A stretch of DNA of 64,000 bases. Origin: Polynucleobacter sp. MG-27-Goln-C1 (GTDB lineage Bacteria > Pseudomonadota > Gammaproteobacteria > Burkholderiales > Burkholderiaceae). The notes below the pieces were generated by a model. The model was given only the letters and a program-made list of their open reading frames with translations, made no database searches and was not told the origin of the DNA. Shown in pieces: positions 35,782 through 45,089 of the stretch (its first letter is position 1; each line of letters starts with the position of its first letter). The stretch covers positions 248,001 through 312,000 of the forward strand of contig NZ_JACVPM010000001.1 of the NCBI RefSeq assembly GCF_018881905.1. The letters run 5' to 3'. The translations under genes and the position numbers were made by a program.

Positions 35782-36064
35782 TGCACTGAAATTCATTTGC
35801 ACCGCTGATGAGTTTTCCTGAGTCAGGGGTAAAGTTGTAGCTCGAGTCCTTGGTCTGAGCGGGGCACTGTAAATCAAAGTAACTCACGGGGCCTAGACTT
35901 CCACAGTAGTCGTATTGCCGATCCTGAAACTGCATCTGGGCTTTTTTGAGAACCATGGCCGACTTTGAGCCAGAGTTATCTAGGCATGACCAAGTCGTAT
36001 ACGTTTCCCTGCCGCAAGCCAGGAGCCCTAAAGGCAATATCAATAAAAACAGTAATTTGTTCAT
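35771..36064 (-). CDS. Small lipoprotein
   Basis: A 97-residue protein with a short signal peptide and lipobox LGLLAC near residues 12-17. The mature part has several cysteines (CLDNS, YDYCGS, LQCPAQ, FQCNAL), which could form disulfides in the periplasm. No family recognised. I start at ATG 36064; an in-frame ATG lies 12 bases upstream. It overlaps the downstream TIGR02450 gene by 11 bases. Confidence 0.65.
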   Translation of the reverse strand: MNKLLFLLILPLGLLACGRETYTTWSCLDNSGSKSAMVLKKAQMQFQDRQYDYCGSLGPVSYFDLQCPAQTKDSSYNFTPDSGKLISGANEFQCNAL

Positions 36065-36184
36065 AGCGATGAGCATAGCCTTATTTAACGCTTTTTGCTG
36101 ATCGATCGTTTTGTATTAATATTTATCTCAACGGGTTCCCAAACTGGGAAGATCGCCAATAAGAAAAAATATAAAAGGAGAATT

Positions 36185-37231
36185 ATGGATATCAATCGTC
36201 GTGATGCATTGAAGCTGGGCGCTACTACTGCTATCAGTGGAATGCTGATGCCCAATATGGCTAGCGCCTCAGAGCGTGCACCTATTGTCGTGGAGCCATT
36301 GACTGGTAAGGCAGGATTTCGGGTGGCCAATTACTTGCCCAAAATGGGTGCTAGCTCGCGCTTAGGCTTAGTGACAAATGATGGCCTAGTGGTAGATATT
36401 CCTGGTGAGGCTGCTAGACAAAAGCTCACACTGTCATTTGACCCTACTTCAATGATTTCCTTAGCTGCATCAGGCAATCATGGTTTGCTGGATTTAGCTG
36501 CGCTATTTAAGAATCGTAGCAAGAGCTCGGTTAATGTAAATCAAGTGGTGTTGCTCTCACCAATTCCGAAGCCACAAAGCAATATCTATTGCGTGGGTTG
36601 GAACTACCTGGATCACTTTGATGAGGGTATGCAGAGCCGCGCTGATAAGACTGTAAAAGAGTATCCCAAGGTTCCGGTACTGTTTACCAAGGGTACTCAA
36701 ACTATGAATGGTCCGTTTGACTCTATTCCTTACGATGGTAGCTATTCGACTGCGATTGATTGGGAAGCAGAGCTAGCTGTCGTCATTGGTAAAAAGGGTA
36801 AAAATATCTCCGAAGAAAATGCAATGGATTACGTCTTTGGTTATTCCGCCTATAACGATACAACTGCGCGCGATGTTCAGCAAAAGCGCCACTCAGGTCA
36901 GTGGTTCAAAGGCAAGAGTCTAGATGGCCATGGTCCAATGGGTCCATGGGTTGTGACTGCTGGCGGCGTGAACTTGGATGACACCCGCATTATTTGCCGA
37001 GTCAATGGCGTAGAAAAACAAAATGCCAGCTATAAGCAGATGTATTTCAAAATCCCTGTGGTGATTGCGGAGTTGTCGAGAAGTTTAACTTTGCTCCCTG
37101 GCGACATTATTGCTACTGGTACGCCATCAGGAGTGGGTTACAGCAGAAAGCCACCAGAATTTCTGAAACCGGGCGACATGATGGAGACTGAAATTACTGG
37201 AGTTGGAATTATCCGTAACAAAATTGCCTAG
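36185..37231 (+). CDS. FAH-fold hydrolase with Tat signal peptide
   Basis: A 348-residue fumarylacetoacetate-hydrolase-fold protein with an N-terminal Tat-like signal INRRDALKLGATTAI, and hydrophobic core before ASASE. FAH motifs follow: VGWNYLDHFDEG near residue 138, DWEAELAVVIGKKG, and the C-terminal LPGDIIATGTPSGVGY. FAH-fold enzymes cleave C-C bonds or decarboxylate oxo-acids with Mg. The Tat signal predicts a periplasmic enzyme, which is unusual. An AAAGGAGAATT ribosome site fixes the start at 36185. Confidence 0.85.
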   Translation: MDINRRDALKLGATTAISGMLMPNMASASERAPIVVEPLTGKAGFRVANYLPKMGASSRLGLVTNDGLVVDIPGEAARQKLTLSFDPTSMISLAASGNHGLLDLAALFKNRSKSSVNVNQVVLLSPIPKPQSNIYCVGWNYLDHFDEGMQSRADKTVKEYPKVPVLFTKGTQTMNGPFDSIPYDGSYSTAIDWEAELAVVIGKKGKNISEENAMDYVFGYSAYNDTTARDVQQKRHSGQWFKGKSLDGHGPMGPWVVTAGGVNLDDTRIICRVNGVEKQNASYKQMYFKIPVVIAELSRSLTLLPGDIIATGTPSGVGYSRKPPEFLKPGDMMETEITGVGIIRNKIA

Positions 37232-37274
37232 TTAGGAATGGTGGCGTCTGATGAGGCGCCACCATTATTCAGAT

Positions 37275-38858
37275 TTACAGCACCCAGAAGTGATGGGTGC
37301 CATCTTTACCAAGTTGCTCTACCAAACCAAATTCCCAATCTAGATAAGCCTGCATTGCTGCTGGATCTACGCTAGTTCCTTCATAAGGTCGTTTGTAACG
37401 ATCTAATGGTGGGGATGCTAAGTGAGTCGGACCTTTTTCAATATCAAGACCAGCATCAATCCAAGACTTATTGCCACCAGACAATACACATATCTCTGCT
37501 TTTGTTAGTGCCTGAATTTCTGGGGCGGCAAAAACAGCAAGCTCACCCGTAGTGCTAGTGAGTACATAACGATTTGCCTTTGGCAGTTGCTCTAAGGCCT
37601 TCGAGAATTGCGAGCGAAGTGCAAACCAGCTTCCCGGAATATGACCCTTCACATAATTGGCATGCGTACTGAGGTCTACACAGATGGTGTCCTTGTCATT
37701 CTGTAACCAGCCTGCAGCTGTCTTGACATCAACGACTTGAATCTTCGGTGCTGCTGGAAGAGGGGCAATCCAAGCGCCTTTTTCGGTGAGATCTGAAGCT
37801 GTGATATCGTCGATGACGTAAACATCCCAAGCCATCTGAGCAAGCCATGAGGCGGGCATATTGGCTCTCACTCCACTAGGGTCTGCTAAAACGATGCGTG
37901 CACCACGAACAGGGGCGACCATTTCTGTTTCTTGTACTAACTGCCCGCCTGGAGTGGAGCGAAATCCAGGGAGGTGTCCAGCTTTATATTCTTCGGGCGT
38001 TCTGGTATCAAAAAAATACGTCGTTCGCTCAGCTTGAGATTTCCACTTCTCAATATCGGCAAGCTTGACTCGTTTAACTCCAGCTTGATCGGCAACGCCA
38101 CGCGCACGGTCAGCTGCGACCATGGCAGTGCCTTCGCTGACTTCTTTGAATTTACGACTTTGCCCCTTATCCAACTCTTGACCAGCTAGAGTCCAGCCAA
38201 TTGTTCCGTTGCGCAAGGCATTCACTTCATTTGGAATACCTGCATTAATCAGAGATTGGGTGCCGATAATGCTTCGCGTCCGTCCTGCGCAGTTCACAAT
38301 GATTCTGGTCTTTGGGTTTGGTGCCAGCTCAGGAACGCGTAGGACTAGCTCGGCACCGGGGACGCTGATTCCGGTGGGGATGCTCATGGTTTGATATTCA
38401 TCAAAGCGACGGACATCCACTACCACCACATCTTCCTTGTCATCAATCAACTTCTTTACTTCTTGAGCGGACAGGGAGGGTGTATGTCTTTTGGATTCCA
38501 CAAACTCACCAAAAGATTTACTTGGCACATTCACATCTTTAAATACTTCACCACCAGCCGCTATCCAGGCTTTAACGCCGCCCTCAAATACAGCAACATC
38601 AACATAGCCCAGCGCAGAAAGTCTTTCTGCTGCCAGTTGAGCATCTCCTTGACCATCATCTAAGGTGACAATCGGTACGTCTTTTCTGGGAAGCTTGCTC
38701 AGTGCATCGACTTCAATACGAGAGAGCGGAAAATTGGCTGCGAATAAAGGGTGCTCCTGTGCATGCGGGTCTTCCTCACGCACATCCAATAGTGCAATCT
38801 CTTCTTTTTTGAGGAGCTTGTTTCTAACAAATGCGTAATCTTGTTTTTTAATCGACAT
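37275..38858 (-). CDS. Four-domain rhodanese sulfurtransferase
   Basis: A 527-residue protein made of four rhodanese domains, at roughly residues 1-105, 125-225, 262-360 and 368-480. Only domain two has an active-site Cys (Cys190, IIVNCAGRTRS). The loops of the other three read VTLDDGQGD, VLADPSGVR and VLTSTTGEL and lack Cys. It probably transfers sulfur from thiosulfate or another donor, with the other domains serving as scaffolds. It lies 39 bases upstream of the tripartite-tricarboxylate binding protein in the minus-strand direction, so both may be co-transcribed. Confidence 0.88.
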   Translation of the reverse strand: MSIKKQDYAFVRNKLLKKEEIALLDVREEDPHAQEHPLFAANFPLSRIEVDALSKLPRKDVPIVTLDDGQGDAQLAAERLSALGYVDVAVFEGGVKAWIAAGGEVFKDVNVPSKSFGEFVESKRHTPSLSAQEVKKLIDDKEDVVVVDVRRFDEYQTMSIPTGISVPGAELVLRVPELAPNPKTRIIVNCAGRTRSIIGTQSLINAGIPNEVNALRNGTIGWTLAGQELDKGQSRKFKEVSEGTAMVAADRARGVADQAGVKRVKLADIEKWKSQAERTTYFFDTRTPEEYKAGHLPGFRSTPGGQLVQETEMVAPVRGARIVLADPSGVRANMPASWLAQMAWDVYVIDDITASDLTEKGAWIAPLPAAPKIQVVDVKTAAGWLQNDKDTICVDLSTHANYVKGHIPGSWFALRSQFSKALEQLPKANRYVLTSTTGELAVFAAPEIQALTKAEICVLSGGNKSWIDAGLDIEKGPTHLASPPLDRYKRPYEGTSVDPAAMQAYLDWEFGLVEQLGKDGTHHFWVL

Positions 38859-38897
38859 AAATTCTCTTCTTGATTTTTATTTTTATTGATCTATGTA

Positions 38898-39875
38898 TTA
38901 ATCTAATTTAGCGTTAGATTTTTTAACTACTTCAGCCCAGCGAACAATCTCTTGGTTGATGTAGTTGGCCAGTTCAGGGCGGCTCATTTTCGGAGCTGTG
39001 GCACCCATAGCTGCCCAACGTTCTTTGATATCAGGCGAGGCGAGGGCAGTCTGTACTTCTGCACTCATCTTGTCGACGATCTCTTTTGGTGTTCCTTTGA
39101 TTGCCCACATTGCATACCAGCTGTACACCACAAAGTCTTTAATGCCCAGCTCTTGCGCAGTTGGCACGTTAGGGAAAGCATCCACACGTTTTTGTGTTGC
39201 TACTGCAACAGCAATCAACTGACCGTTTTTGATGAAGGGGGCTGCACCAGCTAGGGTGTCAAACATCATATCCACTTGACCGGCTACTAAATCTTGGAGG
39301 GCTGGTCCAGTTCCGCGATAAGGGATGTGGGTGATGAACAGCTTGTTTTGCATCTTAAATAATTCGCCGGTCAAATGCTGGGAGGTGCCGTTACCGGTTG
39401 ATGCGTAATTGTATTTACCTGGATGCTTACGAATTTCTTCAATAATCGATTTCAGATCATTTTTCGGAAACTTGGTTGGGTTGACCACGATGACATGGGG
39501 CACGCTGCCAATGATGGCAACTGGCTCAAAATCTTTGGTGATGTCATAAGAAAGGTTGGTGTACATGCTCGGGGCAATTGAGTGGTGCACTGCGCCAAGA
39601 AGCCAGGTATAGCCATCTGGAGCCATTTTTGCAGCCGCTGCTGCACCAAGGGTGCCACCAGCGCCACCTTTGTTATCCACAATGATTGAGGTGCCCATTT
39701 GTGTGGACAGCTGCTTTGCTAGCGGGCGCCCAAAAGCATCCACGGCACCACCAGGGGGAAATGGATTAATAAAGGTAATGGGCTTATTGGGGATTGGCCA
39801 ATTGCTGGCTTGGGCAAAGGATTGCAGGCTAAGTAATGCGCCAGCCAATAAAACAAGGATATTTCTGATTTTCAC
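38898..39875 (-). CDS. Tripartite tricarboxylate transporter (Bug/TctC) binding protein
   Basis: A 325-residue periplasmic binding protein with a signal peptide to about residue 23, then the family hallmarks PNKPITFINPFPPGGAVDAFG, VDNKGGAGGTLG and the domain with VPHVIVVNP. Bug proteins bind carboxylated or amide ligands; the ligand is not predictable. No tctA/tctB membrane genes are adjacent, as is usual in Burkholderiales where many orphan Bug genes occur. It is upstream of the rhodanese gene on the same strand. Confidence 0.92.
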   Translation of the reverse strand: MKIRNILVLLAGALLSLQSFAQASNWPIPNKPITFINPFPPGGAVDAFGRPLAKQLSTQMGTSIIVDNKGGAGGTLGAAAAAKMAPDGYTWLLGAVHHSIAPSMYTNLSYDITKDFEPVAIIGSVPHVIVVNPTKFPKNDLKSIIEEIRKHPGKYNYASTGNGTSQHLTGELFKMQNKLFITHIPYRGTGPALQDLVAGQVDMMFDTLAGAAPFIKNGQLIAVAVATQKRVDAFPNVPTAQELGIKDFVVYSWYAMWAIKGTPKEIVDKMSAEVQTALASPDIKERWAAMGATAPKMSRPELANYINQEIVRWAEVVKKSNAKLD

Positions 39876-40035
39876 GTTTGTCTCCGTTAGTTTTTTAGTA
39901 GTTTTCCCTAATTTAGAGGATTTGGCGAATATAAGAGTTATCCCTGATATCCACCCTGAATTCCTCTGGTTTTTCTAGGGATATACTGATTCCGAGCTCA
40001 ATACTCATACTTTGATCAGACATATAGGAGACAAG

Positions 40036-40224
40036 ATGTCACAACACGATACATTGTTGGCTGCTTTCGAAACTTACAAAGCGGAAAACGAAAAGTTTAT
40101 TGAAAAAGGCGTTAAGGCATCTGCTGCGCGTGCCCGCAAAGCGTTGCAAGAAATTGCTGGTGCATGTAAAGAGCGTCGTAAAGAAATTACAGCCGCTAAA
40201 GAAGCGATGGAAGCTAAGAAGTAA
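40036..40224 (+). CDS. Histone H1-like/Hc1-like small DNA-binding protein
   Basis: A 62-residue Lys- and Ala-rich helical protein (FIEKGVKASAARARKALQ in the centre). It resembles the N-terminal helical part of bacterial histone H1-like (Hc1/BpH1) proteins, without the long lysine-repeat tail. It would bind DNA non-specifically. I start at ATG 40036, which follows AGGAGAC; in-frame ATG 40012 is less likely. A terminator follows within 25 bases. Confidence 0.6.
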   Translation: MSQHDTLLAAFETYKAENEKFIEKGVKASAARARKALQEIAGACKERRKEITAAKEAMEAKK

Positions 40225-40248
40225 TTCTTCTTACCCTGAATTGAATTC

Positions 40249-40283
40249 AGCCTGGCCCCCAAAAGGAGCCGGGCTTTATTTTT
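40249..40283 (+). terminator. Terminator after the histone-like gene
   Basis: AGCCTGGC and GCCGGGCT form an 8-bp stem with one G-U pair and a C/A-rich loop, followed by TTATTTTTTA on the + strand. It overlaps the stop codon of the convergent gene at 40283. Confidence 0.8.
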
Positions 40284-40576
40284 TATACGCTTACTGAAAA
40301 TAAGGTGAGCTTCATCGCTTTACTCCTAATGGCTAGCAAGCTTTGATACTCAGGGCTATTAGCCCATGACTGAGAGTGTTCCAAATCTGGAAACTCCAGC
40401 TCAACAAATGCACTAAAGGAATCGCAATGTAATTCATTCCAGAAGAATGCATTGAATGATCCACGAGCAGTAATCTTCCCTTGATATAGTGCCACTGTAT
40501 CCCCCACTTGAGATCGATACTCCTCAAAAGCCTCTGGATCATTTAACTGAATCAGGCCAATCACTTTGGTAGTCAT
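40283..40576 (-). CDS. DUF1330 domain protein
   Basis: A 97-residue dimeric alpha/beta-barrel-type protein with the family pattern LNDPEAFEEYRSQVG near residue 11 and the terminal segment FPDLEHSQSWANSPEYQSL. DUF1330 proteins are small ferredoxin-fold proteins of unknown function. It is followed by the Hc1-like gene on the opposite strand. Confidence 0.85.
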   Translation of the reverse strand: MTTKVIGLIQLNDPEAFEEYRSQVGDTVALYQGKITARGSFNAFFWNELHCDSFSAFVELEFPDLEHSQSWANSPEYQSLLAIRSKAMKLTLFSVSV

Positions 40577-40660
40577 GCCATCTCCTGGTAATTTATTGGA
40601 CTAGTTTATAAGCAAGCTATAGTGAGATCTTAGAACTTCACTATCTCATACGAGGCGTAT

Positions 40661-41542
40661 ATGAAAGTCGCATTTTTGGGTTTGGGTAATATGGGTCTGC
40701 CAATGGCCCTCAATTTAATTAAAGCAGGGCATCAAGTCTATGGCTTTGATTTGGTGCAGTCTCAGCTTGATGCCTTCAAAGCTGGCGGTGGCATTCCTGA
40801 GCAGAGCGCATCAGAGGCTGCCAAGGGTGCGGATGTCATTATCAGCATGCTCCCAGCCTCACGCCATGTTGAGGCTTTGTATCTGGGTGATACCGGCTTA
40901 CTTGCCACAGCCAATCCAAAGGCCTTACTCATTGATTGCTCTACGATTTCACCAAAGGTATCGCAAGCTGTGGCCGCTGCCGCAAAAGCCAATGGTTTTG
41001 CCATGATCGATGCTCCAGTCTCTGGTGGAACTGCAGGGGCTCAGGCGGGGACCTTAACCTTTATGGTGGGTGGTGATGCTTCAGCGCTTGAGTGTGCCCG
41101 ACCATTATTAGAGAAGATGGGCAAGAATATCTTTCATGCGGGTGCAAGTGGCAGTGGGCAAACCGTTAAAGTCTGCAACAACATGTTGCTCGGTATTCAG
41201 ATGCTGGGAACAAGCGAGGCATTGCGCCTAGGAATTGCTAATGGCATGGACCCCAAAGTGCTCTCTGACATCATGTCCAAGAGCTCTGGTCGCAATTGGG
41301 CTTTGGAGCTCTATAGCCCTTGCCCTGGGGTGATGGAAAACGTGCCATCCTCAAAAGGCTATGCAGGGGGCTTTGGTGTCGACCTGATGCTGAAAGACTT
41401 GGGCTTGGCCACTGAGAATGCTGGCGATCTAGATGCTAGCGTTCCATTGGGGGAGTTATCCCGCAAGCTGTACGAAGCCCACAGTAAAGCAGGAAACGGC
41501 CAGCTTGATTTCTCGAGCGTTTTTAATCTAAGGGCGGATTAA
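40661..41542 (+). CDS. mmsB: 3-hydroxyisobutyrate dehydrogenase
   Basis: A 293-residue NAD-dependent enzyme of valine breakdown. It begins FLGLGNMGLPMALNL (Rossmann loop), then DAPVSGGTAGAQAGTLT, and the catalytic-Lys helix around KVCNNMLLGIQM. Length and motifs match MmsB rather than tartronate semialdehyde reductase, though the family is broad. It ends four bases into the convergent selD gene. Confidence 0.9.
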   Translation: MKVAFLGLGNMGLPMALNLIKAGHQVYGFDLVQSQLDAFKAGGGIPEQSASEAAKGADVIISMLPASRHVEALYLGDTGLLATANPKALLIDCSTISPKVSQAVAAAAKANGFAMIDAPVSGGTAGAQAGTLTFMVGGDASALECARPLLEKMGKNIFHAGASGSGQTVKVCNNMLLGIQMLGTSEALRLGIANGMDPKVLSDIMSKSSGRNWALELYSPCPGVMENVPSSKGYAGGFGVDLMLKDLGLATENAGDLDASVPLGELSRKLYEAHSKAGNGQLDFSSVFNLRAD

Positions 41543-42600
41543 AGCAATACTTCCAGATGTTGATTTTGTTTGTCCGTCATTTGTCCAATGACACAGGCGC
41601 TAGCGAAGTGATGCTGTTTAAAGATTTCTAAAACAGTATTCACAGCATCGGCGCTGCAGGAGACGAGTAAGCCGCCGCTAGTTTGAGGATCCGTTAGAAG
41701 CGCTTGCTGTGCAGGGCTAAATTGCTCCGGTAAATGAACCTCCGCTCCATAGCTTTGCCAATTACGATCTGATGCACCAGTAATGACGCCTTGATCAGCC
41801 AGGCTCTGAACATTGGAAAGCAGGGGAACCTGATTCCACTGAATTTGTGCGGTGAGCTTTGAGCCTCGAGCTAATTCCAAAGTGTGCCCGGCAAGACCAA
41901 ACCCAGTAACGTCAGTTAAAGCATGTACGCCAGGTAGTATTGCAAGATCAGGACCTGCAGAATTTAACTTGGTCGTGTTGGCAATCATCTCTTGATAACC
42001 AGCGTCACCTAAGAGATCTTTTTTAAGGGCTGCGGATAAGATGCCGACGCCTAGTGGTTTGCCTAGAATTAATACATCTCCAGTCTGAGCGGCCGCATTG
42101 CTCTTAACGCGCTTAGGGTCAACAATACCAATAGCAACTAAGCCATAAATAGGCTCAACGGAATCAATCGTATGACCACCTGCAATCGGAATACCTGCTG
42201 ATCTACAAGCTTCAGCACCGCCTTCAAGAATGCGTGCAATTGTGGCATTTGAAAGCACTTTAATAGGCATGCCAACGAGAGCCAAGGCAAACAGCGGGGT
42301 ACCGCCCATCGCATAAATATCACTAATAGCATTAGTGGCAGCAATCTTGCCAAAGTCAAATGGATCATCAACGATGGGCATGAAGAAATCGGTTGTTGCA
42401 ACAATCGCCTGAGACTCATTAATTTGATATACCGCAGCATCATCAGAAGTTTCAATGCCAATCAAGAGCTCTTTTGGAAAAGGTAACTGCGGAACGCTTT
42501 TCAGGATTTCTGAAAGAACGCCGGGAGCAATCTTGCAACCGCAACCGCCGCCATGTGAGAGGGAGGTTAAGCGGGGCTCTTGGGTAGATGGAGTATTCAT
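41539..42600 (-). CDS. selD: Selenide, water dikinase
   Basis: A 353-residue enzyme that makes selenophosphate from selenide and ATP. The glycine-rich N-terminal loop GGGCGCKIAPG contains Cys20, Cys22 and Lys23, equivalent to E. coli Cys17, Cys19 and Lys20. Further motifs are TSDDAAVY and GDVLILGKPLG. The catalytic residue is Cys rather than Sec. No selA, selB or selC is in the window. The formate dehydrogenase here uses Cys, so selenophosphate may serve tRNA modification or another selenoprotein elsewhere. Confidence 0.93.
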   Translation of the reverse strand: MNTPSTQEPRLTSLSHGGGCGCKIAPGVLSEILKSVPQLPFPKELLIGIETSDDAAVYQINESQAIVATTDFFMPIVDDPFDFGKIAATNAISDIYAMGGTPLFALALVGMPIKVLSNATIARILEGGAEACRSAGIPIAGGHTIDSVEPIYGLVAIGIVDPKRVKSNAAAQTGDVLILGKPLGVGILSAALKKDLLGDAGYQEMIANTTKLNSAGPDLAILPGVHALTDVTGFGLAGHTLELARGSKLTAQIQWNQVPLLSNVQSLADQGVITGASDRNWQSYGAEVHLPEQFSPAQQALLTDPQTSGGLLVSCSADAVNTVLEIFKQHHFASACVIGQMTDKQNQHLEVLL

Positions 42601-42650
42601 ATCAATAAACTCAATGTATTAAATCGTATGGATGCAATATTAGCGGAGAC

Positions 42651-43946
42651 TTAACGATTAAAACTGCGCTTAGGCGGACTTCCACGTTTAGCAGCTGGCT
42701 TGCCTCCACCATTACCGCCACCATTTCCACCGCCAGCATTACCTGGCCTAGGCTTACGAGATTGTTGGTGTTGTTGGCTACGCAATTGGATCGGTTGCGC
42801 TACGGCATTCGGATCTGGTTCAAATCCAGCAATCACCTCCTGTGGCAGTTTTTGCTTGATGAGCTTTTCAATATCACGGAGCATTTGATGTTCATCAACG
42901 CAGACCAAAGATACTGCAACACCATTTGAGCCAGCTCTACCAGTTCTACCGATACGGTGAACGTAATCTTCAGATACGTTTGGTAAGTCATAGTTCACGA
43001 CATGGGGGAGTTGATCGATGTCGATACCACGTGCTGCAATATCGGTAGCAACTAGTACGGTGATCTTTCCATCTTTAAATTCTGCTAAAGCCTTGGTGCG
43101 CGCGCTCTGACTTTTATTGCCATGAATCGCCATCGCAGTAATACCATCCTTTTCAAGCTGGGTTACTAATTTATTGGCACCATGTTTGGTGCGAGTAAAT
43201 ACCAAAACCTGTTGCCACTGATTGGTTTTAATCAGATGTGCCAATAAAGGATGCTTTTGGGTTCTGTCTACTGGGTGAATGAGTTGAGCAATCGCTTCAT
43301 TCGTGCTGTTACTACGTGCCACTTCAATCAATGCTGGTGAATTCAGCAAGCCATCAGCCAGTGCTTTGATCTCGGTCGAGAAAGTTGCTGAAAACAGTAG
43401 GTTCTGACGTTGCTTTGGCAATGCAGCCAAAATCTTTTTGATATCACGCAAGAAGCCCATATCTAACATGCGATCTGCTTCGTCCAAGACGAGGATTTCA
43501 ATATTGGCGAGTGAGACGCAATTCTGTGACATTAAATCAAGGAGGCGACCTGGTGTTGCCACCAAAATATCTAGCCCAGCAGCGATCGCTTTAATTTGTG
43601 GATTCGCACCAACGCCACCAAAGATCACTGTAGATTTAAGGCCAGTATATTTGCCGTAAGTCACAACAGACTCTTGAACTTGGGCGGCCAGCTCGCGGGT
43701 AGGTGTCAAAATCAAAACGCGCAATTGACGCTTGCCGCCAGTTTTAGCAGTACTGCTTAAGCGCTGAAGAATCGGTAGGGTGAAGCCGGCAGTTTTACCG
43801 GTACCAGTTTGAGCTGCAGCGAGTAAGTCTCCACCCTTTAATACCGCAGGGATGGACTTTTCTTGAATGGGGGTGGGGCTAGTGTAGCCTTCTTCACTAA
43901 TAGCGCGAAGAATGGATTCTGATAAACCAAGATCTGTAAATAACAT
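42651..43946 (-). CDS. rhlE: DEAD-box ATP-dependent RNA helicase RhlE
   Basis: A 431-residue RNA helicase with the Q motif region [14 protein letters not shown], motif I AQTGTGKT, motif II DEAD, motif III SAT and motif [10 protein letters not shown]. The C-terminus is a Gly/Asn-rich, Arg/Lys-rich tail (GGGNGGGNGGG), typical of RhlE and thought to bind RNA. RhlE helps in ribosome assembly and RNA turnover. The start is ATG 43946; a TTG nine bases upstream is in frame. Confidence 0.92.
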   Translation of the reverse strand: MLFTDLGLSESILRAISEEGYTSPTPIQEKSIPAVLKGGDLLAAAQTGTGKTAGFTLPILQRLSSTAKTGGKRQLRVLILTPTRELAAQVQESVVTYGKYTGLKSTVIFGGVGANPQIKAIAAGLDILVATPGRLLDLMSQNCVSLANIEILVLDEADRMLDMGFLRDIKKILAALPKQRQNLLFSATFSTEIKALADGLLNSPALIEVARSNSTNEAIAQLIHPVDRTQKHPLLAHLIKTNQWQQVLVFTRTKHGANKLVTQLEKDGITAMAIHGNKSQSARTKALAEFKDGKITVLVATDIAARGIDIDQLPHVVNYDLPNVSEDYVHRIGRTGRAGSNGVAVSLVCVDEHQMLRDIEKLIKQKLPQEVIAGFEPDPNAVAQPIQLRSQQHQQSRKPRPGNAGGGNGGGNGGGKPAAKRGSPPKRSFNR

Positions 43947-44053
43947 AGGGACCAAATAAATATTGGCCCGTATTCAATTAAACGACTATCCCGGCCAATG
44001 GGGTGAGCTGCCACACTTGCAGTGTTTGCAGAAAGAGCCCCTATTTTAAGCTA

Positions 44054-44632
44054 TCAGGCTGCATTCCAAAGATTTGGCGTTACTGAATTAGCATATCCCG
44101 AGACAAATAATTTTTCTGCGCCTGTAATGGGGTCAAACACAGCGCGCTGGATGCGGCCAATATTTCCACCATAAACATGAATGCTGATGGAAGTTTGGTC
44201 ACTCAAAGCATTCTCGACCACATGGATGTCATGTGTTTGGGGGGATACGGTAGCAACTTGACCTGGGTGGCAAATGAATGACTCATTGGCTTTATAGCTG
44301 CCATCAGCCTGTTGGTAATAGTCAGCACTGCGTTCTTGCCCTCGCAACTGGCCAATCATGCCCCAGACAGTATGGTTATGTAATGGCGTCTTTTGACCGG
44401 GACCCCAAACAAAGCTGACTACTGAAAAGCGATCGAGTGGATCTGCATAGAGCAAGTATTGTTGGTAGTACTGAGGATGTGGTTTGCAAAACTCTTCTGG
44501 TAACCAGTCATCAACCTGAATTAAGTTTTCTAAGAGCTTTTTGCCTTTAGAGAAAACAATTTCCTCACTCGGCTTGCTCTCTATAAGCGTTGCGAGTTCT
44601 TTAACAAAAGTCAGTAGCTTGCCTTCTTGCAT
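44054..44632 (-). CDS. Cysteine dioxygenase family thiol dioxygenase, Gln type
   Basis: A 192-residue cupin enzyme that oxidises a thiol to a sulfinic acid using O2 and a non-haem iron. Metal ligands lie in PLHNHTVWG (His85, His87) and a later His in PQTHDIH. The position of the substrate-carboxylate Arg of mammalian CDO (YTRNLV) reads YQQYLL here, which matches the Gln type linked to 3-mercaptopropionate. I start at ATG 44632 with GAAGAG upstream; an in-frame TTG at 44671 would overlap the thioesterase gene. Confidence 0.85.
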   Translation of the reverse strand: MQEGKLLTFVKELATLIESKPSEEIVFSKGKKLLENLIQVDDWLPEEFCKPHPQYYQQYLLYADPLDRFSVVSFVWGPGQKTPLHNHTVWGMIGQLRGQERSADYYQQADGSYKANESFICHPGQVATVSPQTHDIHVVENALSDQTSISIHVYGGNIGRIQRAVFDPITGAEKLFVSGYANSVTPNLWNAA

Positions 44633-44654
44633 TGAAGTCTCTTCAGTAGTGATG

Positions 44655-45074
44655 TTATTGATCTGCTGCAAAGAGCCAGTCAGGTAGGCCCTTTGGTTTT
44701 AGGGTGGTAGTGTCAACACAGACAATGTGCAGTAATGCGGTAGCAAGAAGTTCTGGCTCCATTCCTTCGACGATACGTTTCGCAGTTTGCTTCACTGCAA
44801 TTTGGGTGCGACCACGGTGCTCAATGATTTGATCAATGCTTAAGAGGTCATCTAATCGCCCCGGCCTATGAAAGTTCATCGTGATTTCTCGGACGGGAAG
44901 AACGATCCCAAATTCATTGACCAACTTTGTTGGGCTTAAGCCTCTTTGCTGCAGCCATTCAGAACGGCTTCTTTCAAAGATCTCTAAATAACGAGCGTGA
45001 TACACAAATCCTGCTGCATCGGTGTCCGAGTAGCAAACACGAAAGAGGAAAGGGGGATTGCTTAATTGGGTCAT
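44655..45074 (-). CDS. YbgC/FadM-family acyl-CoA thioesterase
   Basis: A 139-residue hot-dog fold thioesterase. The active-site segment YSDTDAAGFVYHARYLEIF carries the essential Asp. It lies 22 bases upstream of the thiol dioxygenase gene and 15 bases downstream of the acetyltransferase gene, all on one strand, indicating an operon. The acyl-CoA substrate is unknown. Confidence 0.88.
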   Translation of the reverse strand: MTQLSNPPFLFRVCYSDTDAAGFVYHARYLEIFERSRSEWLQQRGLSPTKLVNEFGIVLPVREITMNFHRPGRLDDLLSIDQIIEHRGRTQIAVKQTAKRIVEGMEPELLATALLHIVCVDTTTLKPKGLPDWLFAADQ

Positions 45075-45089
45075 AGGGGTAAGGTGCTT

